Below are positions 7,329 to 15,549 of a stretch of 26,946 nucleotides of DNA, in pieces. Every line of letters starts with the position of its first letter. Positions within the stretch are counted from its first letter, which is position 1. A model generated the notes under the pieces. It saw only the letters and a program-made list of their open reading frames with translations. It was not told the origin of the DNA and searched no databases. Source of the DNA: CAYJEQ01 sp964369235 (lineage in GTDB: Bacteria; Bacillota; Clostridia; Oscillospirales; Ruminococcaceae); the NCBI GenBank assembly GCA_964369235.1, contig CAYJEQ010000033.1, positions 1-26,946 on the forward strand, read 5' to 3'. The position numbers and the translations under genes were made by a program.

Positions 7329-7922
7329 TTATTTGCTGTAAAGCTCGACGATTAGATGTTCTTCAACATCGAAATCAATGTCATCCCTTGCAGGCATAGC
7401 AATGATTTTACCTTCGAAAGCTTCTTTTTCTTTTTCAATCCACTTTGGTGTAGAATGAGCATGTTTCTGTTCCATGATCATCTTAAACTTAGGGGACTGC
7501 TTGCTTTTCTCGCAAACTGCAATTACTTCACCTGGCTTGGTGATGTAAGATGGAATGTCAACTCTTGAGCCATTTACTGTGAAATGACCATGGTTTACAA
7601 GCTGTCTAGCTTCTCTTCTTGTTTTAGCAAGACCTAGACGGAATACAACATTGTCAAGTCTACGCTCTAGGAATGTTAGCAGAACTTCACCAGTGATGCC
7701 GCTAGCTTTTGTAGCTTTCTCATAGTATTTATAGAACTGCTTTTCAGAAACGCCATAGATAAACTTAACTTTCTGTTTTTCAGTTAGCTGAATTGCGTAT
7801 TCGCTTTGTTTTCTTCTTCCTTGCTTAGGCTGTCTTCTTGTTTCCTTGTAGATACCCATTGTAGCAGGAGAAATGCCAAGAGTTTTGCATCTCTTTAATA
7901 CAGGCTGTCTGTTTGTTGCCAT
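7329..7922 (-). CDS. rpsD: 30S ribosomal protein S4
   Basis: 197-residue primary 16S rRNA-binding protein of the 30S body. The S4-type RNA-binding domain is clear at residues 90-150 (LERRLDNVVFRLGLAKTRREARQ and the NGHFTVNG-like turn). The N-terminal zinc cysteines of some S4 proteins are absent; only C12 remains near the start. In many bacteria S4 is the translational repressor of this operon. Located between rpsK and rpoA, as in other Firmicutes. Confidence 0.98.
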   Translation of the reverse strand: MATNRQPVLKRCKTLGISPATMGIYKETRRQPKQGRRKQSEYAIQLTEKQKVKFIYGVSEKQFYKYYEKATKASGITGEVLLTFLERRLDNVVFRLGLAKTRREARQLVNHGHFTVNGSRVDIPSYITKPGEVIAVCEKSKQSPKFKMIMEQKHAHSTPKWIEKEKEAFEGKIIAMPARDDIDFDVEEHLIVELYSK

Positions 7923-7952
7923 CGTATTATCTTCCCTTCTATACAGTGTAAA

Positions 7953-8354
7953 TTATACACGTCTTCTCTTTGGTGGGCGGCAGCCATTATGTGGAATTGG
8001 GGTAACATCCTTAATCATACTTACTGTTAAGCCTGTTGCCTCTAATGCACGAATAGCAGCCTCGCGTCCTGCACCAGGACCTTTAACAAAAACTTCAACA
8101 GTCTTTAGACCGTGCTCCATAGCAGCCTTAGCAGCTTTTTCAGCTACGATCTGTGCTGCGTATGGAGTGCTCTTTCTTGAGCCTCTGAAGTCGGAACCGC
8201 CTGAACTAGCCCAGGAAATTGCATTACCCTGTGTGTCAGTGATAGTTACGATTGTGTTATTAAAGGTAGACTGGATATGAACAGCACCACGCTCGATATT
8301 TTTCTTCTCGCGGCGGCGTGTACGAGTGGCTTTTTTTGGAGTAGCTTTTGCCAT
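7953..8354 (-). CDS. rpsK: 30S ribosomal protein S11
   Basis: 133 residues, slightly longer than the common 129 because of a lysine/arginine-rich N-terminal tail. The core IQSTFNNTIVTITDTQGN and the C-terminal DVTPIPHNGCRPPKRRRV are diagnostic. S11 sits on the 30S platform near the mRNA exit. It lies 16 bp after rpsM with its own Shine-Dalgarno. Confidence 0.99.
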   Translation of the reverse strand: MAKATPKKATRTRRREKKNIERGAVHIQSTFNNTIVTITDTQGNAISWASSGGSDFRGSRKSTPYAAQIVAEKAAKAAMEHGLKTVEVFVKGPGAGREAAIRALEATGLTVSMIKDVTPIPHNGCRPPKRRRV

Positions 8355-8370
8355 CTCTAATCCCTCCTAA

Positions 8371-8739
8371 TTACTTCTTCTTGTTAGCTATCGTTTTCTT
8401 AGGTCCTTTTCTTGTACGAGCGTTTGTTTTTGTACGCTGTCCACGAACTGGTAGACCTTTTCTGTGGCGAACACCACGATAGCATCCTATTTCGATAAGT
8501 CTCTTAATGTTTAGAGCTGTTCCTCTTCTAAGGTCACCCTCAACTGTTACGTTCTTATCTATATACTCACGCAGCTTAGCCACATCGTCCTCAGTTAGAT
8601 CCTTAACTCTTGTGTCAGGATTGATTCCTGTAGACTCAATAATGGTTGTAGCTGTTTTCTGACCTATACCAAAAATATAGGTAAGACCAATCTCAACTCG
8701 CTTTTCTCTCGGCAAGTCAACACCAGCAATACGTGCCAT
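8371..8739 (-). CDS. rpsM: 30S ribosomal protein S13
   Basis: 122 residues. N-terminus MARIAGVDLPREKRVEIGLTY, the helix-turn region GIGQKTATTII, and the basic C-terminal tail (RGQRTKTNARTRKGPKKT) that reaches P-site tRNA are all present. S13 forms the intersubunit bridge at the 30S head. The start follows GGAGGTG. Between rpmJ and rpsK. Confidence 0.99.
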   Translation of the reverse strand: MARIAGVDLPREKRVEIGLTYIFGIGQKTATTIIESTGINPDTRVKDLTEDDVAKLREYIDKNVTVEGDLRRGTALNIKRLIEIGCYRGVRHRKGLPVRGQRTKTNARTRKGPKKTIANKKK

Positions 8740-8771
8740 CTGTTTGCACCTCCATTGTATCGGTTATGATT

Positions 8772-8885
8772 TTAGCCCTGACGCTGCTTATGCTTAGGGT
8801 TCATGCATATAACCATTATGCGACCCTTGCGTCTGATGATTTTGCATTTTTCGCAAATGGGCTTCACGGAAGGTCTTACTTTCAT
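8772..8885 (-). CDS. rpmJ: 50S ribosomal protein L36 (zinc form)
   Basis: A 37-residue gene read directly from the minus strand: it begins MKVRPSVKPICEKCK and ends in HKQRQG. The zinc ligands C11, C14, C27 and H32 are all present, so this is the zinc-binding L36. ATG at 8885 follows AAGGAGG. Its place between infA and rpsM is the canonical one. Confidence 0.97.
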   Translation of the reverse strand: MKVRPSVKPICEKCKIIRRKGRIMVICMNPKHKQRQG

Positions 8886-8920
8886 ATGAATTACCTCCTT
8901 GTAATACCCTTAAAGTATTG

Positions 8921-9139
8921 TTATTTTGATCTCCATGTAATGCGACCCTTAGTTAAATCATAAGGGGACATTTCCACTGTTACTTTATCTCCTGGTAGTA
9001 TACGAATGAAGTTCATTCTAAGTTTACCGGAAATATGTGCTAGTATTTTGTGCCCGTTTGGTAGTTCTACCTGAAACTGAGCATTAGGTAGCGCTTCTAA
9101 AACCGTACCCTCTATTTCTATAACATCGTCCTTAGCCAA
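8921..9139 (-). CDS. infA: Translation initiation factor IF-1 (TTG start)
   Basis: 72 residues with the S1-like OB fold (AKDDVIEIEGTVLEALPNA at the start, KLRMNFIRILPGDKVTVE in the middle). IF-1 occupies the ribosomal A site during initiation. I place the start at a TTG (9139-9137), 6 nt after AAGGAGG; this gives exactly the family length of 72 and converts the leucine seen in frame to the initiator methionine. An upstream in-frame ATG would add 15 unrelated residues. The first eight bases overlap the end of the upstream KOW-protein gene, and the Shine-Dalgarno lies inside that gene, so the two are probably translationally coupled. Confidence 0.95.
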   Translation of the reverse strand: MAKDDVIEIEGTVLEALPNAQFQVELPNGHKILAHISGKLRMNFIRILPGDKVTVEMSPYDLTKGRITWRSK

Positions 9140-9413
9140 GCAGATTACCTCCTTCGGTAGTTTCGTCATTTGCTGTGCCTCCATAGTTATATGGATGCAG
9201 TGCAGCTCTTATCTGTTTGTCGGTTATCAGAGTAGACATATCAAATACTTTGTTGGTTTTTTTCAGATGCTTTAGCCTCTTTTTCTTAGGTGCTAAAAGC
9301 TTTCTATACTTTCCATCAACTATAAAGGCAAAGTCGCCCTTAAGCTCCACAATAAGAAAGAACCTTTCTTTGTCATGCCCTGCAGCAGATTTTACAACAT
9401 TTCCTACAATCAT
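9132..9413 (-). CDS. KOW-domain RNA-binding protein (L14e/YbzG-like)
   Basis: 93 residues. The N-terminal IVGNVVKSAAGHDKERFFLI and the FAFIVDGKYRKLL segment form a KOW-like SH3 barrel of the archaeal/eukaryal L14e type, followed by a basic stretch (LAPKKKRLKHLKKT) suited to RNA binding. Bacillus subtilis has an equivalent small gene (ybzG) at the same place between map and infA. Function is not established; binding to the ribosome or rRNA is inferred from the fold and context. It begins 11 bp after map and overlaps infA by 8 nt. Confidence 0.88.
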   Translation of the reverse strand: MIVGNVVKSAAGHDKERFFLIVELKGDFAFIVDGKYRKLLAPKKKRLKHLKKTNKVFDMSTLITDKQIRAALHPYNYGGTANDETTEGGNLLG

Positions 9414-9424
9414 AAGTAGCCTCC

Positions 9425-10171
9425 TTAAGGTAAGGTCAGTATAACTGGCCCCTCTTCGGTAATAGCCACCGTATGCTCAAAATGCGCTGATAAGCTGCCA
9501 GAGTTAGTCAGTACAGTCCAACCGTCCTCCATAACCCTTACGCCTCCACCTTTGCCATTGATCATAGGTTCAATAGCTAGGGTCATTCCGGCAGTAAGCC
9601 TTGTACCACGCCCCGCTGTACCATAGTTTGGCACCTCGGGAGATTCATGCAACTTCTTGCCGATGCCGTGACCTACAAAATCACGAACAACACCGTAACC
9701 AAAAGCTTCAACATGATTTTGTACCGCAGAACCGATATCACCCATTCTGTTTCCTACTTTACACATCTCAATAGCCTTGTATAGACTTTCTCTAGTAGCA
9801 TCTAGTAACTGCTGTGCTTCTGGTGAGATCTCTCCCGCCCCGAAGGTTGCAGCGTTGTCACCGTGGTAGCCTTTGTAGTAAGCTCCCACATCAATGCTAA
9901 CTATATCGCCTTCCTGTATCACCCTTTTTGAGGGGATACCATGAATAACGCAGTCGTTAACTGATATACAGGCGCTGGCTGGGAAGCCGCCGTATCCTAG
10001 AAATGAGGGGGTTGCACCTGTGGATATAATAAAGTCGTGGATGATTTTATCAATCTCCAGAGTGGTAATACCCGGTCGTACAGCCTCTCCACCTATTTTT
10101 AATGCTTGTGCAGAGATTTTGCAAGCCTCGCTCATTAAAGCAAGCTCTGCTGAGTTCTTTAGCACAATCAT
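9425..10171 (-). CDS. map: Methionine aminopeptidase, type I
   Basis: 248 residues, the minimal type I enzyme without an N-terminal extension. It removes initiator methionine from nascent proteins. The five metal ligands are visible: D94, D105 (GYHGDNAATF), H168 (GHGIGKKLHE), E201 (AIEPM) and E232 (HFEHT), with substrate-contact H77 in VIHGIP. Cytoplasmic, acting at the ribosome exit. It starts one nucleotide after the adk stop, so translation is probably coupled. Confidence 0.98.
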   Translation of the reverse strand: MIVLKNSAELALMSEACKISAQALKIGGEAVRPGITTLEIDKIIHDFIISTGATPSFLGYGGFPASACISVNDCVIHGIPSKRVIQEGDIVSIDVGAYYKGYHGDNAATFGAGEISPEAQQLLDATRESLYKAIEMCKVGNRMGDIGSAVQNHVEAFGYGVVRDFVGHGIGKKLHESPEVPNYGTAGRGTRLTAGMTLAIEPMINGKGGGVRVMEDGWTVLTNSGSLSAHFEHTVAITEEGPVILTLP

Positions 10172-10172
10172 T

Positions 10173-10805
10173 CTATGCCTCCAGAGCTTTAAGAGTTGCA
10201 GTGGTTGTTACCTCTACTTCCCCTTCACCATCTATTTCAGACAGTATGCCCTTAGCTGCGTAGTAATCTTTTAAAGGCGCTGTTTGCTCGTGGTAAACAC
10301 GCAGGCGCTCTTTAACAGTTTCGGGAGCGTCATCCTTACGAGTGATTAGCTTACCGCCATCCTTCTCGCAAAACTCTCCCTTTTGGGATGGTTTATTTAC
10401 CACATGATAGCTGGCACTACAGGTTTCGCATACTCTGCGTCCTGTCATTCTGCCCTCAATCACGCTGTCGGATACTGCTATGTTAATAACCTTATCCACA
10501 ATAACCCCCATTGTGTCCAGCGCCTCAGCCTGAGGTAGTGTTCTAGGGAAACCATCTAGGATATATCCGCCGCTGCAATCTGCTTTAGCAAGACGCTCTT
10601 TGATGATACCTATTACAACTTCATCTGGTACCAGTGTGCCTGCATCCATGTAGGACTTAGCTTTCTGGCCCATTTCCGTTCCAGCCTTTAGAGCTTCACG
10701 GATGATGTTACCTGTGCTGATTTGTGGGATGGACAGATGTTCACTAATAATTTCTGCCTGTGTTCCTTTGCCAGCTCCTGGCGCACCCAGTAGAATAATT
10801 TTCAT
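10173..10805 (-). CDS. adk: Adenylate kinase (zinc-LID form)
   Basis: 210 residues, starting at ATG 10805 (MKIILLGAPGAGKGT) after AAGGTTGG; the longer reading frame upstream adds 25 unrelated residues and was rejected. The P-loop is residues 7-14, and the AMP-site DGFPRT is at 84-89. The long LID domain carries a zinc knuckle C126, C129, C146, D149, the C-C-C-D variant seen in many Gram-positives. It catalyses ATP + AMP = 2 ADP. It lies 148 bp after secY, an unusually large gap holding several hairpins. Confidence 0.98.
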   Translation of the reverse strand: MKIILLGAPGAGKGTQAEIISEHLSIPQISTGNIIREALKAGTEMGQKAKSYMDAGTLVPDEVVIGIIKERLAKADCSGGYILDGFPRTLPQAEALDTMGVIVDKVINIAVSDSVIEGRMTGRRVCETCSASYHVVNKPSQKGEFCEKDGGKLITRKDDAPETVKERLRVYHEQTAPLKDYYAAKGILSEIDGEGEVEVTTTATLKALEA

Positions 10806-10856
10806 AACAATTACCAACCTTTCAAATAGTTTGCAATGTTTTGTGAGGTTTTGCTG

Positions 10857-10940
10857 TGCCAGTTTACTGGCATTTTGCAAAATTTAAACTGTAAAGTTTG
10901 AAAATACAAAACTTGCCTATGAAAACTGTGTTTTCATAGT
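10857..10940 (-). other. Hairpin-rich spacer between secY and adk
   Basis: Three inverted repeats sit in a 148-bp gap: CTATGAAAAC/GTTTTCATAG with a 3-nt centre (10917-10939), AAGTTT/AAACTT around 10891-10914, and TGCCAGT-TT-ACTGGCA (about 10856-10871). None is followed by a proper U-run. It could be a partial attenuator, an RNase processing site or an adk-specific leader. No convincing promoter was found. Confidence 0.5.
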
Positions 10941-10953
10941 CACCTCATTTCAA

Positions 10954-12261
10954 TTACTCAAGAAATCCTTTATAGTGACGCATCATCATCTGGGATTCAA
11001 GCTGTCTAACTGTATCTAGTGCTACACCTACTAAGATGATAACTGTTGTACCACCTAGGGAAATATTAATCTGGGTAATAGCGCCAACTACGATTGGTAG
11101 AATAGCTATGAACGCCAGGAATAAACCGCCAACGAATGTAATTTTTGATACGATTTTCTCGATGAAATCAGATGTTGGTTTACCTGCTCTAATACCTGGT
11201 ATTGTACCGCTGTTCTTCTTTAGGTTGTTAGCAATTTCAATAGGGTTGTACTGAACTGCAACATAGAAGAAGTTAAATGCGATTACAAGGAAAAAGTACA
11301 TAATAGCATATGGTGCACCGTTATAGCTGAAGAATGAGTTAACTCCTGCCCAGAAGCTGCCAGTTTCAGGAGGGAAGAACCCTGCGATGATACCTGGAAT
11401 ACCTAGTAGGGAGCTAGCGAAGATTACTGGTAGAACGCCGGACATATTAACCTTAATAGGGATAAATGTTGACTGACCACCGTAAACTTTTCTGCCAACA
11501 ACACGCTTAGCGTATTGAACTGGAATTCTTCTTTCTGCATTAGTCATAAGGATGATAAATCCGATTAATGCAATGAATAATACTGCGATTAGTGGAACAT
11601 ACAGCAGCTTAATGGAGTTAACTCCACCCTGTAGACCAAGCATAAACTCGCCTACTAGGTAGTAGATTGCTGATGGGCCACTAGATACGATACCTGCAAA
11701 AAGTATCATGGAGATACCGTTCCCGACACCTTTTTTATCAATCTGCTCACCTAGCCACATAATCATCATTGCTCCTGCAGTAAAGCATAGGACGATTGTT
11801 AGTGCAGCTAGAACCCCAGAGAAGCCTTCTGTGTAGCTAACAGCATTCTGAGTTCTCAGAAGTGTGTAGTAACCATAAGCCTGTAGCAGTGCAAGTACAA
11901 CTGCTGTGTATCTGGTAATCTTGTTAATCTTCTTTCTTCCTTCTTCGCCTTCCTTAGCTAGGTTCTCTAGGTAAGGTATAGCGATTGTTAGAAGCTGAAT
12001 AACGATTGATGATGTGATATAGGGTGATATACTCAGTGCAAACAGGGTTGACTGTGCAAAAGCACCCCCTGAAAGCACATTGATAAAGCCAAGCAGATTG
12101 CCAGCGCCTGCGCTACCTAACATAGCGGTTATCGCTGTTGGGTCTAGAAAGGGAACGGGGATTGCTGAACCTATTCTGAAAATCAGAATGATCATAACGG
12201 TGTATAGTAACTTAGCTCTTAAATCGGCTAGTTTCCACGCGTTTCTGAAAGTTTCAAACAT
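10954..12261 (-). CDS. secY: Protein translocase subunit SecY
   Basis: 435 residues with about ten transmembrane segments, full length. It is the channel of the Sec translocon. Early motif IGSAIPVPFLDP, the plug/TM2 region GGAFAQSTLFALSISPYI, the cytoplasmic loop AERRIPVQYAKR and the ribosome/SecA-binding loop NLKKNSGTIPGIRAG are all present. It starts two bases after the rplO stop (stop/start nearly abutting), the conserved end of the spc part of the cluster. Confidence 0.99.
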   Translation of the reverse strand: MFETFRNAWKLADLRAKLLYTVMIILIFRIGSAIPVPFLDPTAITAMLGSAGAGNLLGFINVLSGGAFAQSTLFALSISPYITSSIVIQLLTIAIPYLENLAKEGEEGRKKINKITRYTAVVLALLQAYGYYTLLRTQNAVSYTEGFSGVLAALTIVLCFTAGAMMIMWLGEQIDKKGVGNGISMILFAGIVSSGPSAIYYLVGEFMLGLQGGVNSIKLLYVPLIAVLFIALIGFIILMTNAERRIPVQYAKRVVGRKVYGGQSTFIPIKVNMSGVLPVIFASSLLGIPGIIAGFFPPETGSFWAGVNSFFSYNGAPYAIMYFFLVIAFNFFYVAVQYNPIEIANNLKKNSGTIPGIRAGKPTSDFIEKIVSKITFVGGLFLAFIAILPIVVGAITQINISLGGTTVIILVGVALDTVRQLESQMMMRHYKGFLE

Positions 12262-12263
12262 CC

Positions 12264-12704
12264 TTACTTCACCTCTACCTTCCCGCCTGCTCCTTCGATT
12301 TTTTCCTTTGCAGTTTCGGAAACCTTAGCAACATTAACAGTTAGCTTCTTAGTTAGCTCACCGTTGCCAAGAATCTTAATACCGTCAAGTGTCTTTTTAA
12401 TAAGACCGGAATCAACGATAGCTTGTGTATCTACTACAGCGCCGTCTTCGAATCTGTTAAGATCGGAAACATTGATTGTAGCGTAGTGTGTTGCGAAATG
12501 ATTGTTGAAGCCTCTTTTTGGAAGTCTTCTGTGTAGTGGCATCTGGCCACCCTCAAAGCCTGGTCTTACGCCACCGCCAGAACGAGCGTTCTGACCTTTG
12601 TGACCTTTACCTGCTGTTTTACCGTTACCGGAACCTGCGCCTCTACCTTTTCTGAAAGCTTTCTTCGCAGAGCCTGGTGCCGGAGAAAGTTCGTGCAATC
12701 TCAT
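12264..12704 (-). CDS. rplO: 50S ribosomal protein L15
   Basis: 146 residues from ATG 12704, which lies 8 nt after AAGGAGG; a GTG three codons upstream overlaps the Shine-Dalgarno and is unlikely. N-terminus MRLHELSPAPGSAKK and the glycine/arginine-rich GRGAGSGNGKTAGKGHKGQ stretch are typical. L15 is a late-assembly 50S protein binding 23S rRNA. It lies between rpmD and secY. Confidence 0.98.
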   Translation of the reverse strand: MRLHELSPAPGSAKKAFRKGRGAGSGNGKTAGKGHKGQNARSGGGVRPGFEGGQMPLHRRLPKRGFNNHFATHYATINVSDLNRFEDGAVVDTQAIVDSGLIKKTLDGIKILGNGELTKKLTVNVAKVSETAKEKIEGAGGKVEVK

Positions 12705-12722
12705 TTTGTGCACCTCCTTGCA

Positions 12723-12899
12723 TTAAACCTCTGCTACCTCGATCAGGTAGGATATTTTAGCTATTTTGCCTTTTGTTGCAGCGTTGTCAGGCTGAACAGT
12801 TTCAGCGCCGATCTTGCTTAGTCCTAGAGACTTAGCAGTGGCGATGTGGCTGTCTTTTCTGCCTACAAGGCTCTTTACAAGCTTAATCTTAAATGCCAT
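12723..12899 (-). CDS. rpmD: 50S ribosomal protein L30
   Basis: 58 residues, read from the minus strand: begins MAFKIKLVKSLVGRKDSH and ends KISYLIEVAEV. The length is normal for bacterial L30. ATG at 12899 follows TTAGGAGG. It fills the gap between rpsE and rplO, its canonical place. Confidence 0.97.
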   Translation of the reverse strand: MAFKIKLVKSLVGRKDSHIATAKSLGLSKIGAETVQPDNAATKGKIAKISYLIEVAEV

Positions 12900-12912
12900 G
12901 ATGCTAAACCTC

Positions 12913-13413
12913 CTAACCTAAAATTTCTTTTACAGACTTGCCTCTGATAGCTGCTATTTCTTTAGCATCTCTTAGAGAACCAAGACCCTGTACTGTTGCT
13001 GAAACTACATTGCATGGGTTGTTGGATCTTAGGCACTTTGTTCTAATATCCTTAATACCAGCAACTTCAAGCACCGCACGAACAGGACCACCAGCGATAA
13101 CACCAGTACCCTGCGGAGCAGGCTTCATTAAAACTCTAGCAGCACCAAACGCACCGATTACCTCGTGTGGGATTGTTGTGCCTTTTAGAGAAACCTGAGT
13201 TAGGTTTTTCTTTGCATCTTCGATACCTTTGCGAATCGCATCGGGAACCTCAGATGCCTTACCAAGTCCGAATCCAACTGTGCCGTTGCCGTCTCCAACA
13301 ACAACAAGTGCCGCGAACTTAAATATGCGTCCACCCTTAACCGTCTTAGATACACGGTTAATAGCTACAACTTTTTCTTTTAGATCAAGCGTAGTTGCGT
13401 CTATTCGAGCCAA
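12913..13413 (-). CDS. rpsE: 30S ribosomal protein S5
   Basis: 166 residues. The N-terminal double-stranded RNA-binding domain (EKVVAINRVSKTVKGGRIF) is followed by the C-terminal half with GTGVIAGGPVRAVLEVAGI. S5 shapes the mRNA entry tunnel and affects decoding accuracy. It lies 17 bp after rplR, with an AAGGAGG site. Confidence 0.99.
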   Translation of the reverse strand: MARIDATTLDLKEKVVAINRVSKTVKGGRIFKFAALVVVGDGNGTVGFGLGKASEVPDAIRKGIEDAKKNLTQVSLKGTTIPHEVIGAFGAARVLMKPAPQGTGVIAGGPVRAVLEVAGIKDIRTKCLRSNNPCNVVSATVQGLGSLRDAKEIAAIRGKSVKEILG

Positions 13414-13430
13414 AAGTATTCCCTCCTTAA

Positions 13431-13790
13431 TTAGAATTTAAGACCGCCTTCACGAGCGCCTTCAGCTAACTCTTTTACACGACCATGATAAATATAGCCG
13501 CCACGATCAAATACAACCTCGGAGATACCCTTTTCTGTTGCTCTATTAGCAAGAGTAGCGCCGATTTTGTGAGCCGCTTCCTTATTACCGCCAAAACCTT
13601 CAAAATCTTTATCCATTGTTGATGCTGCTGCAAGTGTTGTACCTGTTGCATCATCAATCAGCTGTGCATAGATGTGTTTTGCGGAGCGGAAAACTGAAAG
13701 GCGGGGACGAAGAGCAGTACCACTAATTTTAGCGCGGACTCTTTTGCGTCTTTTTAGCCTTGCTTTATTACTATCAGGCTTTTTCACCAT
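13431..13790 (-). CDS. rplR: 50S ribosomal protein L18
   Basis: 119 residues. Basic N-terminus with KRRKRVRAKI for 5S rRNA binding, then RPRLSVFRSAKHIYAQLIDD and the C-terminal FDRGGYIYHGRVKELAEGAREGGL-type end. L18 helps anchor 5S rRNA in the central protuberance together with L5. Canonical position between rplF and rpsE. Confidence 0.99.
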   Translation of the reverse strand: MVKKPDSNKARLKRRKRVRAKISGTALRPRLSVFRSAKHIYAQLIDDATGTTLAAASTMDKDFEGFGGNKEAAHKIGATLANRATEKGISEVVFDRGGYIYHGRVKELAEGAREGGLKF

Positions 13791-13807
13791 TTTAGTACAC
13801 TCCTTTA

Positions 13808-14356
13808 TTACTTCTTGCCCTTACCGGCTTTACCTTCCTTACGAAGGATAACTTCATAATCATACTTAATACCTTTACCTTTGTAAGGCTCTGGTGGGCG
13901 TTTTTCTCTTACTTCAGCAGCAAATTGACCAACTTTTTGTTTGTCAGCGCCAGAGATTATGATTTTATTAGGTGCGGGCACTTCGATTTTGATCTCATCA
14001 GTTTCAGAAACTGTTACTAGATGAGAGTAACCAAGTGTTAGAACAAGATCTTTACCCTGCTTTGCAGCACGGTAACCTACGCCGTTGATTTCAAGGTTTT
14101 TTGTATAACCTTTTTCAACGCCTTCAACCATGTTAGAAACAAGAGTTCTAGTTAGGCCGTGTAGGCTTCTGTGTTCTTTAGCATCGGATGGGCGTGTAAC
14201 AATAATTTCACTACCTTCGATTGCGATGTTGATTTCAGGTCTAAATGTTTGTGTTAATGTGCCTTTTGGGCCCTTAGCAGTTACTGTGTTATCAGCTGCT
14301 ACCTTAACTTCAACTCCAGCTGGAATTGTAATAGGTTTTCTACCTATACGTGACAT
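13808..14356 (-). CDS. rplF: 50S ribosomal protein L6
   Basis: 182 residues from ATG 14356 (MSRIGRKPITIPAGVEV), 9 nt after AAGGAGG; an in-frame start seven codons upstream falls before the Shine-Dalgarno and overlaps the rpsH end, so it was rejected. It shows two repeated L6 domains and the C-terminal KRPPEPYKGKGIKY motif. L6 lies near the sarcin-ricin loop in the 50S factor-binding region. Confidence 0.98.
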   Translation of the reverse strand: MSRIGRKPITIPAGVEVKVAADNTVTAKGPKGTLTQTFRPEINIAIEGSEIIVTRPSDAKEHRSLHGLTRTLVSNMVEGVEKGYTKNLEINGVGYRAAKQGKDLVLTLGYSHLVTVSETDEIKIEVPAPNKIIISGADKQKVGQFAAEVREKRPPEPYKGKGIKYDYEVILRKEGKAGKGKK

Positions 14357-14370
14357 AATTGTACACCTCC

Positions 14371-14769
14371 TTACCAAATAAATGCTAGTACTTCGCCGCC
14401 AACATTCTCTTTACGAGCCTGTTTGTCGGTCATTACACCCTTAGATGTGGAAAGAACCGCGATTCCAAGACCCTTCATAACTCTTGGTAGTTCTTCACAA
14501 TTAGAGTAGATACGCAGACCTGGCTTAGAGATTCTGCGTAGCCCAGTGATTACCTGGGATTTTGCAGGACCGTACTTAAGGGATATGCGTACGATACCCT
14601 GCTTACCGTCTTCAATAACGGTAAAGCTCTTTATATAACCTTCATCAAGTAAAATCTGAGCGATTGCCTTCTTAATATTTGATGCAGGAATATCCACAGT
14701 ATCATGTTTTGCTGCATTAGCATTACGGATACGTGTTAACATGTCAGCGATTGCGTCGGTGATATGCAT
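14371..14769 (-). CDS. rpsH: 30S ribosomal protein S8
   Basis: 132 residues. N-terminus MHITDAIADMLTRIRNA and the C-terminal STSKGVMTDKQARKENVGGE are diagnostic. S8 binds helix 21 of 16S rRNA and in Escherichia coli is the spc operon translational repressor; no clear equivalent site was identified here. Between rpsN and rplF. Confidence 0.99.
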   Translation of the reverse strand: MHITDAIADMLTRIRNANAAKHDTVDIPASNIKKAIAQILLDEGYIKSFTVIEDGKQGIVRISLKYGPAKSQVITGLRRISKPGLRIYSNCEELPRVMKGLGIAVLSTSKGVMTDKQARKENVGGEVLAFIW

Positions 14770-14793
14770 TTCGTCGACCTCCTTTACTCGTAC

Positions 14794-14979
14794 TTACCAG
14801 CTAGCTTTTCTTACGCCTGGGATTTGACCTTTATATGCTAGTTCTCTAAAGCATATACGGCAAATAGCGTATTTGCGAAGATAAGCATGTGGTCTACCAC
14901 AGATTTTGCATCTGTTATATGCACGAGTAGAAAATTTGGGTTCTGCTTGCTGTTTGTTTATCATTGATTTCTTAGCCAC
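14794..14979 (-). CDS. rpsN: 30S ribosomal protein S14, zinc form (type Z)
   Basis: 61 residues with the zinc ribbon C24, C27, C40, C43 (RCKICGRPHAYLRKYAICRIC), the short zinc-binding form. S14 assembles late in the 30S head near S3 and S10. The zinc-free paralogue often present under zinc limitation is not in this window. It lies between rplE and rpsH. Confidence 0.98.
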   Translation of the reverse strand: MAKKSMINKQQAEPKFSTRAYNRCKICGRPHAYLRKYAICRICFRELAYKGQIPGVRKASW

Positions 14980-14993
14980 AAATATCCTCCTCC

Positions 14994-15533
14994 TTATTTC
15001 GCAAATGGTGCGCCCATTAGAGTTAATAACTCACGAGCTTCTTCATCAGTATTAGCAGTTGTTACAAAACAAATGTCCATACCTCTGATTTTGTCTATTT
15101 TATCGTATTCGATTTCAGGGAAGATTAACTGCTCTTTTAGACCGAAAGCATAGTTACCTCTGCCGTCAAAGCCGTTAGCCTTAATTCCTCTAAAGTCTCT
15201 TACACGAGGTAGAGATACGTTGAATAGTCTATCAACAAACTCATACATTCTCTTGCCTCTTAGTGTTACCTTAACACCGATAATCTGTCCTTCACGAAGC
15301 TTAAAGTTAGCAACGGATTTCTTAGCCTTACAAGGCATAGCTCTCTGGCCAGTAATCTTGCCAATATCGCCCATGATGGATTCGATTAATTTTTGATTGT
15401 CACGCGCTTCTCCACAACCTACGTTTATCACAACTTTCTCAAGTTTTGGGATCTGCATGACACTTTTGTAGCCAAACTTTTTATTTAAAGCAGGAGCTAC
15501 ATCAGTTTTGTATGTTTCGTGTAATCTTGCCAT
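14994..15533 (-). CDS. rplE: 50S ribosomal protein L5
   Basis: 179 residues. N-terminus with YKTDVAPALNKKFGYKS, the RGKRMYEFVDRLFNVSLPRV segment and the C-terminal GMDICFVTTANTDEEARELL are typical. L5 binds 5S rRNA and contacts P-site tRNA. Good Shine-Dalgarno AAGGAGG. Between rplX and rpsN. Confidence 0.99.
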   Translation of the reverse strand: MARLHETYKTDVAPALNKKFGYKSVMQIPKLEKVVINVGCGEARDNQKLIESIMGDIGKITGQRAMPCKAKKSVANFKLREGQIIGVKVTLRGKRMYEFVDRLFNVSLPRVRDFRGIKANGFDGRGNYAFGLKEQLIFPEIEYDKIDKIRGMDICFVTTANTDEEARELLTLMGAPFAK

Positions 15534-15549
15534 GTTATATCCTCCTTAC

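Noticed and set aside
10806..10880. Longer N-terminus for adenylate kinase
   Set aside because: The extra 25 residues are unrelated to the family and come from the hairpin-rich spacer; the ATG at 10805 has the ribosome binding site and gives the normal start.
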